From positions 558,001 to 622,000 of the forward strand of contig NZ_CBDAQN010000003.1 of assembly GCF_965199065.1 (NCBI RefSeq): DNA of 64,000 nucleotides, given 5' to 3'. Below are positions 8,667 through 17,344 of the stretch, piece after piece (positions within the stretch are counted from its first letter, which is position 1; every line of letters begins with the position of its first letter). The DNA comes from Acidisoma sp965199065. GTDB lineage: Bacteria > Pseudomonadota > Alphaproteobacteria > Acetobacterales > Acetobacteraceae. The notes below the pieces were generated by a model. It saw nothing but the letters and a program-made list of their open reading frames with translations. It ran no database searches and was not told the DNA's origin. The position numbers and the translations under genes are program-made.

Positions 8667-8748
8667 GGTCGCGCGCGGGCCGTCAGCGGGCGCGACCGCA
8701 CCGAAGTCGAAGCCCGAGGGGGAGCGAGAACTGGCTGTGGCGGATCAT
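8667..8748 (-). promoter_or_regulatory. Candidate leuA leader peptide and attenuator hairpin
   Basis: An ATG at 8748 opens a 21-codon frame ending in TGA at 8683: MIRHSQFSLPLGLRLRCGRA plus Arg. Four Leu codons fall within seven residues (S-L-P-L-G-L-R-L-R). Immediately behind, a perfect 8-bp stem GGTCGCGC/GCGCGACC (8697-8690 with 8674-8667) overlaps the peptide end. Leu-rich leaders controlling leuA by attenuation are known in proteobacteria. Here the ribosome binding site is weak and the hairpin has no U-run, so this is a hypothesis. The rest of 8608-8973 shows no gene. Confidence 0.35.
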
Positions 8749-8973
8749 TCTGGGCGAACTCGTCGAGACACTTGAGGCGAGGCGCGATAGGCGCCGGAGC
8801 GGGCACGACCCTCAGGGGGCCGCGGTCGTAAGTCGCCCAAGGAGCGCGGTGACGCTCGGAATGATGCCATGTGTCGCCATACGAGGCGGACCGTGCCCGG
8901 ATCGGCCGCGCGCCACAAGCGCGCCTTGGCGCAACGGTCCCATGCCGCCGGAGCAGCCTGTCCCCGGCGCCGC

Positions 8974-10638
8974 CTACATCACCTGCTTCTGGGGCAATGT
9001 GCGGGCGATGTGGCTGAGCGTCTCCTCCTCCAGGTCCAGTTCCTCGATGAGAAGCTGCACCGCCTCGTCGTTGATCGCGTGGCGCCGGCGCAGCGAGCGC
9101 ATCTCGGCCCGCTCCGCCCGCACGCCGCGCAGACGCAGCGCGATTTCCGCCCGCTGATCCTCCTGCGCCTGCTCCTGGTGTTCGTCATCGTCGTCCCGGC
9201 CCTGAAGCTTGAGGCGATAATCCGCAAGCACCCGGCGCGCGGCCTCTTCATAGGCCGCCCGCGCCGCTCCCTGACGCCGGTCGAGAGCCGCGGGAAGCCG
9301 CGCCTCGATCTCGCGGATGGCGCCCTCCGCCATCTGCCGCCGGGCTCTTTCGATTTCGTCATCGACCCGATTGGCGTCGGGCAGCGGCATTCGCCCGATG
9401 AGCCACGGCAAGGTCAGCACCGCGAGCAGCATCGACAGGATGATGACGCCGGCCGCGGTCGAGATGAGCAGGGGGCGGTTCGGGAACCCCTTTCCGTTGG
9501 GGAGCAGCAGAGGCAGCGACAGAATGCCGGCGAGCGTCACCGCCCCGCGCACGCCTGCGACGGAGGTCGCGCAGATGGCGAGAAAGCCGGGAATGGGAAC
9601 ATGTCTGCCTCGGGCGCGGCTGACACCCGACCGGACGGTCGTGGCCAGCACGACCCAGATGAAGCGCAGCACCACCAGAACGAGCAGGACGGTGCCCGTG
9701 AGCAGGAGAAGATCCCAGGGCGAGTGCCCGGCATGAACCGTGATCCGCACCCCCTGGGCCAGAATGGCAGGTAGTTGGAGGCCCAGCAGCAGGAAGATGA
9801 GGCCGTTGAAGGCGAACTCGAGCGTGCTCCAGATAGCGAAGGTGCGCCGCCGGATTGCCCCATGCGTCCCGCCGAAGGGGTCCATCAGGTTCAGCGTCAC
9901 GCCGGTCGCGACAGCCGCGAGGATGCCGGAGAGATCGAGCGCCTGCGCCGTCAGGTAGGAGGCGAAGGGCAGCAGCAGAATAAGCAGGATGTAGATGGAG
10001 GCTTCCTCGGAGCGCCGGGCGAGGACGTAGCGGTCGAGCTGGAAGAACCCCCAGCCATAGGCTCCGCCCACCGCGAGCCCGCCGGCCGCGACGATGACGA
10101 AGCTCAATGCCGCCTGGGACAGGGAAAAGCTCCCGACCATGACGGCGCTGACCGCGACGTTGAAGGAGACGAGGCCCGAGGCGTCGTTCAGCAGGGCCTC
10201 GCCCTGGAGGATGTGCATGAACCGGCGCGGCATGCTGCGGCCGCTCATGATGCCGCTGAGGGCGACCGCATCGGTGGGCGACAGCACCGCTGCCAGGGCG
10301 AAGGCCGCCGCCAGCGGCACGAACGGCAGCAGCCAATGGACGAAAAAACCGACACCGACGGTCGTGAACAACACCAGCCCGACGGCAAGCGCGATGACTG
10401 GAACACCGACCTCACCGAGTTCACGCTTGGGGATGCGATAGGCGTCGGCGAAGAGCAGCGGCGGAATGAAGAGCAGCAGGAAGAGAGAGGGGTCGAACGA
10501 CACGTGGAAGCCGGCGAAATCGCACAATGCGCCGACCGCGATCTGGAGCAAGGGCAACGGCACTCGCACCACCGTGACCGCCAGGTTTGTCATGGCGGTG
10601 ACGAAGAGTAGGATCAGAATCGTCGTGGTCAGGTGCAT
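8974..10638 (-). CDS. Na+/H+ antiporter, CPA1 (NhaP) family
   Basis: A 554-residue membrane protein with roughly twelve hydrophobic segments in the first 415 residues and a long charged cytoplasmic tail (LQGRDDDDEHQEQAQEDQRA). Family motifs are present: LAAVLSPTDAVALSGI and LQGEALLNDASGLV, whose Asp residues form the ion-binding site in CPA1 exchangers. It should exchange Na+ (or K+) for H+ at the inner membrane. The closest style is the YjcE/bacterial CPA1 group. The gene stands alone on the minus strand, 46 bp beyond mtnP, with a palindromic repeat in the gap. Cation specificity cannot be read from sequence. Confidence 0.92.
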   Translation of the reverse strand: MHLTTTILILLFVTAMTNLAVTVVRVPLPLLQIAVGALCDFAGFHVSFDPSLFLLLFIPPLLFADAYRIPKRELGEVGVPVIALAVGLVLFTTVGVGFFVHWLLPFVPLAAAFALAAVLSPTDAVALSGIMSGRSMPRRFMHILQGEALLNDASGLVSFNVAVSAVMVGSFSLSQAALSFVIVAAGGLAVGGAYGWGFFQLDRYVLARRSEEASIYILLILLLPFASYLTAQALDLSGILAAVATGVTLNLMDPFGGTHGAIRRRTFAIWSTLEFAFNGLIFLLLGLQLPAILAQGVRITVHAGHSPWDLLLLTGTVLLVLVVLRFIWVVLATTVRSGVSRARGRHVPIPGFLAICATSVAGVRGAVTLAGILSLPLLLPNGKGFPNRPLLISTAAGVIILSMLLAVLTLPWLIGRMPLPDANRVDDEIERARRQMAEGAIREIEARLPAALDRRQGAARAAYEEAARRVLADYRLKLQGRDDDDEHQEQAQEDQRAEIALRLRGVRAERAEMRSLRRRHAINDEAVQLLIEELDLEEETLSHIARTLPQKQVM

Positions 10639-10650
10639 GGGTTAGCAAGC

Positions 10651-10685
10651 GCTTCTTTTTACGAAAAGAAGCAAAAACTTCTTTT
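10651..10685 (-). repeat. AT-rich palindromic intergenic repeat, copy 1
   Basis: A perfect stem GCTTCTTTT-TACG-AAAAGAAGC at 10651-10672 is followed by AAAAACTTCTTTT, which can pair alternatively with the AAAAGAAG arm. It fills the gap between mtnP and the antiporter gene, touching the mtnP stop. The element is far richer in A/T than its surroundings. A relative occurs at 47084-47117. It may also serve as a terminator for mtnP. Confidence 0.7.
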
Positions 10686-11593
10686 CAGGCAGCGTGGAGC
10701 ACGCGTCCCGCCACCGCATCCAGCTTCGCCACCACCGCTGGATCTCGGTGCGAGACCGCCGTGATCAGGCTGTGCGTGAGCGCGCGGTCGCAACCCGAGG
10801 AACATAGCCCGCGCGGCTGACCGACAACGGGAAGGATCGCACGAACGAGATCCCGCGCATGATCGGCATTGGCGAAGAGCGTCTTCACCACCTGGTCGAC
10901 GGTCACCGCGTCATGGCCCTCGCGCCAGCAATCGTAGTCCGTCACCATGGCAACGGTCGCGTAGCAAAGCTCCGCCTCGCGGGCGAGTTTGGCCTCGGGC
11001 ATGTTGGTCATGCCGATCACGCTGCAGCCCCAGGACTGGTAGAGGACGCTCTCGGCATAGGTCGAGAACTGCGGCCCCTCCATGGTGAGATAGGTGCCGC
11101 CGCGCGTCACCGGCAGGCCGAGAGCGCGCGCGGCTTCCTCGAGCGCGGCGCCCAGGCGCGTGCAGACGGGGTTGGCGACGGAGACGTGCGCCACGCAGCC
11201 GGCGCCGAAGAAGCTCTTCTGGCGGGCGAAGGTCCGGTCGATGAACTGGTCGACGATCACGAAATGACCGGGCGGAAGCTCCTCCTTCAGGCTGCCGACG
11301 GCGGACAGCGAGATGAGGTCTGTCACGCCCACGCGCTTCATGGCGTCGATGTTGGCGCGGTAGTTGAGGTCGGTCGGGGACACCACATGGCCGCGGCCGT
11401 GGCGCGGCAGGAAGACGCAGCGCAGGCCGTGCAGCCGGCCGAACAACAGCTCGTCGGACGGCGCGCCCCAGGGCGTTTCGACCCGCCGCCACTCCTTCTC
11501 CTCGAGATCCTGGATGTCATAGAGGCCGGAGCCGCCGATGATGCCGAGGAGAGGCTCGATCGTGATGTCAGGCTCGGACGAAGTTTCAGGCAC
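10685..11593 (-). CDS. mtnP: S-methyl-5'-thioadenosine phosphorylase
   Basis: This 302-residue enzyme cleaves 5'-methylthioadenosine to adenine and 5-methylthioribose-1-phosphate in methionine salvage and polyamine metabolism. Phosphorylase signatures are GIIGGSGLYD, LPRHGRGHVVSPTDLNYRAN, SAVGSLKEELPPGHFV and TYLTMEGPQFSTYAES; the GMTNMPEAKLAREAE stretch is characteristic of MTAP-type members. I take the GTG at 11593 as start: an AGGAG lies 7 nt before it, and the family N-terminus begins shortly afterwards. The longer in-frame extension to 11677 is dismissed. It is divergent from hemF. Confidence 0.94.
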   Translation of the reverse strand: MPETSSEPDITIEPLLGIIGGSGLYDIQDLEEKEWRRVETPWGAPSDELLFGRLHGLRCVFLPRHGRGHVVSPTDLNYRANIDAMKRVGVTDLISLSAVGSLKEELPPGHFVIVDQFIDRTFARQKSFFGAGCVAHVSVANPVCTRLGAALEEAARALGLPVTRGGTYLTMEGPQFSTYAESVLYQSWGCSVIGMTNMPEAKLAREAELCYATVAMVTDYDCWREGHDAVTVDQVVKTLFANADHARDLVRAILPVVGQPRGLCSSGCDRALTHSLITAVSHRDPAVVAKLDAVAGRVLHAA

Positions 11594-11706
11594 GAGGCAA
11601 CTCCTCTGGAGACGCGTGATACTAGAAGCCGCCGCCGATCCCTGGCAACAAGCCGGAGAGCGGGCGAAGACCCTCAAGAAACCGCTATAGACATAAGGAT
11701 ATGTTT

Positions 11707-12585
11707 ATGTCCGACAATCACGTCCTCCTGCGGCCGCGCGCCCAGGCGTGGTTCGAGACGTTGCGCGATCGTATCTGCGGCACCTTCGAGATGATCGAGG
11801 CTGAGCAGACGGGGCCGCTCGCGGACAGGCCGGCCGGCCGGTTCGAGCGACGGAGCTGGACACGCCCGACGCCCGAGGGTGTGGAAGGCGGTGGTGGCGT
11901 GATGAGCGTGATGCACGGCCGCGTGTTCGAGAAGGTGGGGGTGAACGTCTCGACCGTCTGGGGCGAGTTCAGCCCGGAGTTCCGCGCGATGGTGCCGGGG
12001 GCGGCGGAGGACCCGCGCTTCTGGGCCTCCGGCATCAGCCTCGTCGCGCATCTGCAGAGCCCGCTCGTGCCCGCCGTCCACATGAACACGCGCATGCTGA
12101 TCACGCGCCACGGCTGGTTCGCAGGCGGCGCCGACCTCACCCCGATGCGGATGGAGGCGCCGGAATCGCTCGAGGATGCGGCGAGCTTCCATGCGGCGCT
12201 GCGCGGCGCCTGCGATGCCCATGGGTCGGACTTCTACGCCCGCTTCAAGAAATGGTGCGACGACTACTTCTACCTGCCGCACCGGAACGAACCGCGCGGG
12301 CTCGGCGGCATCTTCTACGACCAGCACAGCACCGGCGACGTGGAGGCGGATTTCGCGTTCACGCGCGATGTCGGGACGGCGTTTCTGGAGTCCTACGCGG
12401 CTATCGTTCGGCGCCGGATGCGTGCGCCCTGGACCGAGGCGGATCGCGACCATCAACTGGTGCGGCGGGGCCGCTACGTGGAGTTCAACCTGCTGCACGA
12501 TCGCGGTACGCTGTTCGGGCTGAAGACGGGCGGCAACATCGAGGCGATCCTGATGAGCCTGCCGCCGGAAGCGCGCTGGCCCTGA
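11707..12585 (+). CDS. hemF: Oxygen-dependent coproporphyrinogen III oxidase
   Basis: A 292-residue aerobic coproporphyrinogen oxidase, which converts coproporphyrinogen III to protoporphyrinogen IX in haem synthesis. Signatures: GGGGVMSVMHGRVFEKVGVN, HMNTRMLITRHGWFAGGADL (catalytic and substrate-binding His/Asp), FKKWCDDYFYLPHRNEPRG and RRGRYVEFNLLHDRGT. Two in-frame ATGs exist at 11701 and 11707. The AAGGA at 11695-11699 is only 1 nt from the first but 7 nt from the second, so I choose 11707. It is monocistronic and divergent from mtnP. Confidence 0.96.
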   Translation: MSDNHVLLRPRAQAWFETLRDRICGTFEMIEAEQTGPLADRPAGRFERRSWTRPTPEGVEGGGGVMSVMHGRVFEKVGVNVSTVWGEFSPEFRAMVPGAAEDPRFWASGISLVAHLQSPLVPAVHMNTRMLITRHGWFAGGADLTPMRMEAPESLEDAASFHAALRGACDAHGSDFYARFKKWCDDYFYLPHRNEPRGLGGIFYDQHSTGDVEADFAFTRDVGTAFLESYAAIVRRRMRAPWTEADRDHQLVRRGRYVEFNLLHDRGTLFGLKTGGNIEAILMSLPPEARWP

Positions 12586-12785
12586 ACCGCGCCCGCCATC
12601 CGCACAAAAGAAGCGCCCTCCTGTTGTTGCGGACTCCACTTGCGGATGTAAGCCTCACGCTTGCGGCGCATCACTTAGGCGGATGGCCATGAGATTGATC
12701 GGCATAAGCTGTGTGACCGTCATTGTCGTAGGCGAGAAATTGCACCTTACTCCTTTCGGAAATACCGATCCTCGGAGTCGCATCC

Positions 12786-14801
12786 ATGAGCAATACCTAC
12801 GAATTCATAAATGCTGATGGATCGGGGAGTTTCGGATCTTCACCCAACTGGATCGATGAAACCAGCCCGACAACTCCGGGACCACCCGGACCGACCGATA
12901 CAGCCCTCGTCTCCACAGCGGGACGAATTACCGGAACGGCCGATGTCGGCGCGCTCGTTCTCGATGGGAGCGACGGCACCTTGACGGCAACGGGCCAGGA
13001 TGTCGCAGCCACGACACTCGAGCTTGAGGGCCGCGTGGCATTCACCCGTGGCACCGTCTACGGCGTCGCCGGCGGCGTTGAACAAGTCGGCAAATCAACC
13101 GTCAGCATGAGCGGCGGCAGCGATATGCTCATCTCGCCTGCCGCTGGCGCGGGGACCGCCGCGTTGGCTGTCGCGGGATCGAGCGGTGACCAGGCAACCT
13201 TCGACCTGAACGGGTTCGGGACACAGGTTGAGTTGGCACAGGGCGATGCCATCATCGGTGGCGCGGGCAGCGGCGTGATGACGATCCGTGATGGAGCCCA
13301 GCTACAGACTGATGTGGGGGACGTGATCCTCGGCGGCACGGCTGGAGGTCAGGGAACACTGAGCGTGACCGGACCGCTGTCCGCGCTCATGGCGGCAGGG
13401 CAAATCCAGGTTGAGCAAGGCAGGCTTGCGCTCCTGAACGGGGCGGACGTCTCATCGGTCGGCCTCACCATTGAAAGCGCAACGGGCGAAAGCGCCTCCG
13501 TTCTGGTCAGCGGCGTGGGGTCGCGGCTGACCACCGGCAACACGAGCATCGGCGGTGAACCCGGCACAAGCTCGCTCACGATCGCCCGGGGAGGTTTCGC
13601 GCAAGTTGGCTCGCTGCAAATCGGCGCGCCGGGTGTCTTTGGCACCAACAGCGTGTCGGTCAAGGGCGCCGGATCAACGCTGGAGATCCGCGGCGGTCTT
13701 ACTCTGGGCGAGTCTCAGGTCGACCGGGGCGGTTTGTACACCCATGATTCAGGATCACTCGAAGTCACCTCGGGTGCTCGGGTGCTGCAAGACAGCAACA
13801 GCGTGGATGTCGTGGGCACGGAAGGCTCTTCCACCGGGAGCATTACGGTTTCCGGTCAAGGATCGGTCCTGAATACCGGCGTGGCGTCTCTCATCGTGGG
13901 TGACGATGGCATCGGATCGATCACCATCAAGTCAGGCGGCGAAATCCGCTCCTCGGGCGCTTCCGGTCAGGCTGTGACCGTGGGCAACTTCCAGACCGGA
14001 TCGGTCAGCATCGACGGCGCCCGATCGGACTGGACCGCGACGACTGAATTCACCGTCGGGAATTACGGCACCGGAACGGTGCAGGTGGCGGCCGGAGCCA
14101 GGCTCGAGACCGGCAGTTCCGACAGTGCGGTGGGCTTTGTGCTCGGAGAGCAGTCGGGAGGCTCGGGCGCGGCGACGATCACGGGCGCCGGCTCGACGCT
14201 GACGAACACCGGCGAGTTCATCATCGGTGGCGCGGGCACCGGGTCGCTCACGGTCGCCGATGGTGGGCACGTGACGACACGTGGCTCCGCTGACCTTGGT
14301 CGCGGCACGATCCACCTCGACGGTGGGACGTTCGATGCTGCCGGGACGCTCACCCTGGCTGCGGGGCAGTCGTTGAGCGGGCACGGCACCGCAGAGGCCT
14401 TCGGCATCATCAACGCGGCGACGGTCCAGGCCAGCGGCGGCACGCTGAACTTTATCGGCGGCATAACGGGCGCGGGCACGTTGGAGATCGGTGCGGGCTC
14501 GACGCTGAGCCTGAGCGGCAGCGCGAGTTCCGGACAGGAGACGAAATTCGAGGCCGCCACGGGCCGTCTTGTTCTTGGAGCGCCGGCATCGTTCCACAGC
14601 ACGATCTACGACTTCATCAAGGGCGACACGATCGACCTGTCGAAGGTCGTTGCAAAAAGCCTCGCGTATAGCGGTCATACGCTCACGGTGCATGAGAGCG
14701 GGGGCGCCGCCCTCTCGCTGACATTCTCCGGCACGTATAGCCAGTCGAGCTTCGGGATGATCGCCGACGGGCACGGCGGCACGTTGATCACGCACAGCTG
14801 A
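12786..14801 (+). CDS. Beta-solenoid repeat protein with RTX-type C-terminus, probably secreted
   Basis: A 671-residue protein made almost wholly of Gly/Ser/Thr-rich strands. From about residue 150 to 520, units of the form GxGxxTIxxGAxxxxxxxxxIGxxxGxxGxxxVxGxGSxL recur (for example GAGSTLTNTGEFIIGGAGTG). This resembles the T5SS/PEP-CTERM-associated repeat and predicts a right-handed beta-helix. No N-terminal signal peptide, autotransporter barrel or PEP-CTERM anchor is present. The C-terminus (IYDFIKGDTIDLSKV, then MIADGHGGTLITHS) resembles type I secretion substrates of alphaproteobacteria. No ABC/MFP exporter lies nearby. A CGGAG sits 8 nt before the ATG. Adhesion or matrix function is inferred. 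Confidence 0.75.
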   Translation: MSNTYEFINADGSGSFGSSPNWIDETSPTTPGPPGPTDTALVSTAGRITGTADVGALVLDGSDGTLTATGQDVAATTLELEGRVAFTRGTVYGVAGGVEQVGKSTVSMSGGSDMLISPAAGAGTAALAVAGSSGDQATFDLNGFGTQVELAQGDAIIGGAGSGVMTIRDGAQLQTDVGDVILGGTAGGQGTLSVTGPLSALMAAGQIQVEQGRLALLNGADVSSVGLTIESATGESASVLVSGVGSRLTTGNTSIGGEPGTSSLTIARGGFAQVGSLQIGAPGVFGTNSVSVKGAGSTLEIRGGLTLGESQVDRGGLYTHDSGSLEVTSGARVLQDSNSVDVVGTEGSSTGSITVSGQGSVLNTGVASLIVGDDGIGSITIKSGGEIRSSGASGQAVTVGNFQTGSVSIDGARSDWTATTEFTVGNYGTGTVQVAAGARLETGSSDSAVGFVLGEQSGGSGAATITGAGSTLTNTGEFIIGGAGTGSLTVADGGHVTTRGSADLGRGTIHLDGGTFDAAGTLTLAAGQSLSGHGTAEAFGIINAATVQASGGTLNFIGGITGAGTLEIGAGSTLSLSGSASSGQETKFEAATGRLVLGAPASFHSTIYDFIKGDTIDLSKVVAKSLAYSGHTLTVHESGGAALSLTFSGTYSQSSFGMIADGHGGTLITHS

Positions 14802-14849
14802 GCCGGCACGATCGAGGGCTCGGCGCAGGTCATCGGGCGTGATCTCACG

Positions 14850-15188
14850 CTAGACGATCTTGCCCTCGAAAGGGGGCAGCATGTCCGGCGCCTCGAACTC
14901 GATGACCCAAAGATCCGGGTCGAACTTCAGCTGCCGCGCCACATAGGCGTCGGCCTTCGCCTGGTCGACCGGCTCGACACCGGTGGACCGCAGCCAGGCG
15001 AGTTCCCCGCCCTCCCCGCGCGTCTGGGAAAGCACGGAGACGCCGCCATCGCGGTCGCGCAGAACCACCAGAACGCCGCCCGCGTCGGCGTCGCCTCGGC
15101 GCAGCACCATCCCGGGCCGGCCGTCGCGGTCGCCCAGGCGCAACGCCATCTGCACCCAAAGCTGGGCCTTTACGCGTGGTTCCATCAT
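14850..15188 (-). CDS. DUF1491 family protein
   Basis: A 112-residue cytoplasmic protein of the DUF1491 family known from alphaproteobacteria; its function is unknown. Recognisable features are the N-terminal RVKAQLWVQMALR, GGVLVVLRDRDGG and the C-terminal RQLKFDPDLWVIEFEAPD. The start is the first of two adjacent ATGs (15188 and 15185); a longer frame to 15269 would overlap the divergent small gene at 15268 and lacks family resemblance. Its 3' end faces the solenoid gene, with 48 bp in between. Confidence 0.8.
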   Translation of the reverse strand: MMEPRVKAQLWVQMALRLGDRDGRPGMVLRRGDADAGGVLVVLRDRDGGVSVLSQTRGEGGELAWLRSTGVEPVDQAKADAYVARQLKFDPDLWVIEFEAPDMLPPFEGKIV

Positions 15189-15267
15189 TTGGCGGTTCCC
15201 GATCTGTCTGTCTCTCGACACGGCACCCCGTGAATGCCAGATGAGCGGCGACACGAGGAGTGCCCCC

Positions 15268-15480
15268 ATGGACCGGAAGATGACTGCGTCACAACGTGCC
15301 TATGAGGAGAAGCGCGCGGCCAAGGCCGGCATGAGCCTCGACAAATGGCTCGCTTCGAAGGAGCGTGAGCGCCAGCAGGCGACCGTCGCCAAGAAACCCG
15401 CCGAGCCCGCCAAGCCTCCGGGCTTCTTTTCCCGCCTTCTCGACCATGCCCATAAGCCGCTGAAGGAAAAGTCGCGCTAG
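15268..15480 (+). CDS. Small basic hypothetical protein (70 aa)
   Basis: A 70-residue, highly charged protein (MDRKMTASQRAYEEKRAAKA at the N-terminus, HAHKPLKEKSR at the end) with predicted helices and a Pro-rich hinge (KKPAEPAKPPGFFSRLL). I do not recognise a family. The ATG at 15268 has AGGAG 8 nt upstream, which decides against longer in-frame starts. It is divergent from the DUF1491 gene and ends 9 bp from the convergent DsbA-like gene. Confidence 0.65.
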   Translation: MDRKMTASQRAYEEKRAAKAGMSLDKWLASKERERQQATVAKKPAEPAKPPGFFSRLLDHAHKPLKEKSR

Positions 15481-15489
15481 CGAGGAAGC

Positions 15490-16158
15490 TCAGCCATCGG
15501 CGAGGTCGAGCGCCGCCACGTTCAGCAGGCACTCCAGCACCTCGGGCTCCTGAGCGCCTGCAATCGCGTGACGGCGACCGACGATGAAGCAGGGCGCGCC
15601 GTTGATGCCGAGCCGGTGCGCGCGCAAGTTATCGCCATGGACGTGTTCCACCGCCTCGTCGCTCAACAGGTAGGGGCGCGTGGCCGATGGCTCCAGGCCG
15701 CATTGCCGCCCGATCGTCACCAGCACGTCGAGGCTGCCGATATCGAGGCCGTCGGTGAAATAGGCGGTGAAGATCGCATCCGCCACAACCTCGGCCCGGC
15801 CAAGGCTGGCCGCGAACCGAACCAGACGGTGCGCGTCAACGCTGCTCGGCGTCCGCCTGATCCGGTCGAAGCGGAACAGAATGCCTTCCCCGCGGCCGAT
15901 GTCCGAGATGGACGAAAAGAGCCGCCGCGCCCGGTCCTCGGCGCCGAATTTCCGGACCACGTAGTCGGTCCGCGCCATGCCTGCGCGCGGCATGTCCGGG
16001 TTGAGCAGGAAGGGGCGCCATTGCAGGTTCATCCCCAGTTCAGGGCGGCGGCGCAGCGCACGAATGAGGCGGCGGGTGCCGATGAAGCACCAGGGACAAA
16101 CGAGATCGTAGACGATCTCGATCGGCAGCGGCGCGCGTGAAAAAGCAAGCATGTTCAT
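15490..16158 (-). CDS. DsbA/FrnE-type thioredoxin-fold oxidoreductase
   Basis: A 222-residue cytoplasmic protein with a DsbA-like thioredoxin fold. The active site CPWC appears in IVYDLVCPWCFIGTRR (about residues 15-30), and the cis-Pro region is seen as GINGAPCFIVGRRHAIAGAQ. This combination is typical of FrnE / 2-hydroxychromene-2-carboxylate isomerase-like proteins that act as thiol-disulfide oxidoreductases. No signal peptide is visible. I start at MNMLAFSRAP; the extension to 16323 runs into the neighbouring LysR gene. Its exact substrate is unknown. Confidence 0.83.
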   Translation of the reverse strand: MNMLAFSRAPLPIEIVYDLVCPWCFIGTRRLIRALRRRPELGMNLQWRPFLLNPDMPRAGMARTDYVVRKFGAEDRARRLFSSISDIGRGEGILFRFDRIRRTPSSVDAHRLVRFAASLGRAEVVADAIFTAYFTDGLDIGSLDVLVTIGRQCGLEPSATRPYLLSDEAVEHVHGDNLRAHRLGINGAPCFIVGRRHAIAGAQEPEVLECLLNVAALDLADG

Positions 16159-16276
16159 GCTGTTATGCCGCTTCGGGCCCCTCCCCGTCCTCGCCAGCCG
16201 CTCGACACGAAACTGCCTTATAGCACGCGCGGCGGTCCGCCGCAGCTTTCCTTTCGCTCGACCGTAACATGTTGGT

Positions 16277-17200
16277 TCAGATGGCGGCGTAGTCCGAAAC
16301 GACAGGATCGAGCCGGAATTCATTGACGAAATAGTCGATCACGGCGCGAACGCGGGGCGCCAGGTGGCGCCGCGAAGGGTAGACGGCGTGGATGGGCACG
16401 CGAGGGGGCTGCCAATCCTTCAGGATGGCGCGCACCCGGCCCTGGGCGATGTCGTCGTTGAACATCCAGGTCGGCAACCGGCTTACCCCGAGGCCGGCGC
16501 GTATCCCGTCGCTGATCCCCTCGATGCTGTCGCAGCGGAAGCGGCCCCGCACCTCGACCGTCGTGTTGCCGTCCGGTCCGTCGAACTCCCATTGGTGGGC
16601 GGTGTTGCGACCGAATGCGCCCGTGTAGACGAGGCAGGAGTGGGCCATCAGTTCCTGCGGGTTCTGCGGCTCTCCATGCTTCTCGAGATATTCGGTGGCG
16701 GCGAGAACGCCACGGCCCGTGGAGCCGAGATGGCGGGCAACCAGCGAGCTATCCGCGATCGCACCGGCACGGATGGCGAGGTCGATGTTCTCCGCCACCA
16801 GATCCTGCGCCTGTTCCGAAATGCTGACCTCGACCTCCAGCTGCGGGTAGCGCTGCAACAGCCGGGGGATACGCGGAATGATCTGCAGACGCGCCATCGA
16901 TGTCGACGAAGCGATACGGACGGTGCCGGAAGGCGAGGCTCTACGCTTCCCGAGGATCTCCTCGGTCTCATCCACCGTATCCAGCACGCGGCGGGCATGA
17001 GCCAAAAGATCCATGCCATCCTGCGTAAAGGTAAGGCTGCGCGTCGTGCGCTGGATCAGCCTGACTTCGAAATGCGCTTCAAGGGCCGCTATCTGCCGGG
17101 ACACCGCCGGCTGCGTCGACCCAACCTCCCGCGCGACCGCGGAAAACGATCCAGTTTCTGCCACCCGCACAAAACACCGGAAGCCAGCCAGCAAATCCAT
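16277..17200 (-). CDS. LysR-family transcriptional regulator
   Basis: A 307-residue LTTR. The N-terminal winged helix-turn-helix is clear (FRCFVRVAETGSFSAVAREV, then TQPAVSRQIAALE), followed by the linker helix and a periplasmic-binding-like effector domain from about residue 90 (SGTVRIASSTSMAR). The subgroup with VGVSRLPTWMF-like and PRVRAVIDYF segments is common in proteobacteria, with effectors seldom known. It is transcribed divergently from a peroxiredoxin-like gene across 144 bp, so that gene is its likely target. Confidence 0.92.
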   Translation of the reverse strand: MDLLAGFRCFVRVAETGSFSAVAREVGSTQPAVSRQIAALEAHFEVRLIQRTTRSLTFTQDGMDLLAHARRVLDTVDETEEILGKRRASPSGTVRIASSTSMARLQIIPRIPRLLQRYPQLEVEVSISEQAQDLVAENIDLAIRAGAIADSSLVARHLGSTGRGVLAATEYLEKHGEPQNPQELMAHSCLVYTGAFGRNTAHQWEFDGPDGNTTVEVRGRFRCDSIEGISDGIRAGLGVSRLPTWMFNDDIAQGRVRAILKDWQPPRVPIHAVYPSRRHLAPRVRAVIDYFVNEFRLDPVVSDYAAI

Positions 17201-17344
17201 AAATCATATCCGACTGCATGAATGATATCCGGTCAAACCGTATTACCAATAATGAAAGCATGAACCATTTATGATTCGAGACGTGGACAATTCGACCTCT
17301 GCCCTGCGATAAACGCATTGGATCGGGAATTTTCGGGTGCTGCC
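17201..17344. promoter_or_regulatory. LysR/peroxiredoxin divergent control region
   Basis: This A/T-rich gap holds a direct repeat ATCATATCCG (17203-17212) and ATGATATCCG (17222-17231), spaced 19 bp apart, close to two helical turns. ATCAT and ATGAT also form an inverted pair. Such an arrangement is typical of LysR regulator binding sites between divergent genes; binding itself is inferred. Confidence 0.45.

Noticed and set aside
12606..12616. AAAAGAAGC after hemF as a third copy of the palindromic repeat
   Set aside because: Only one arm is present; no complementary TTCTTTT arm lies next to it.
12786..14801. Repeated short units that might suggest a repeat array or CRISPR
   Set aside because: The periodicity is at protein level inside one open frame; units vary in length and sequence and there are no identical repeats with spacers.
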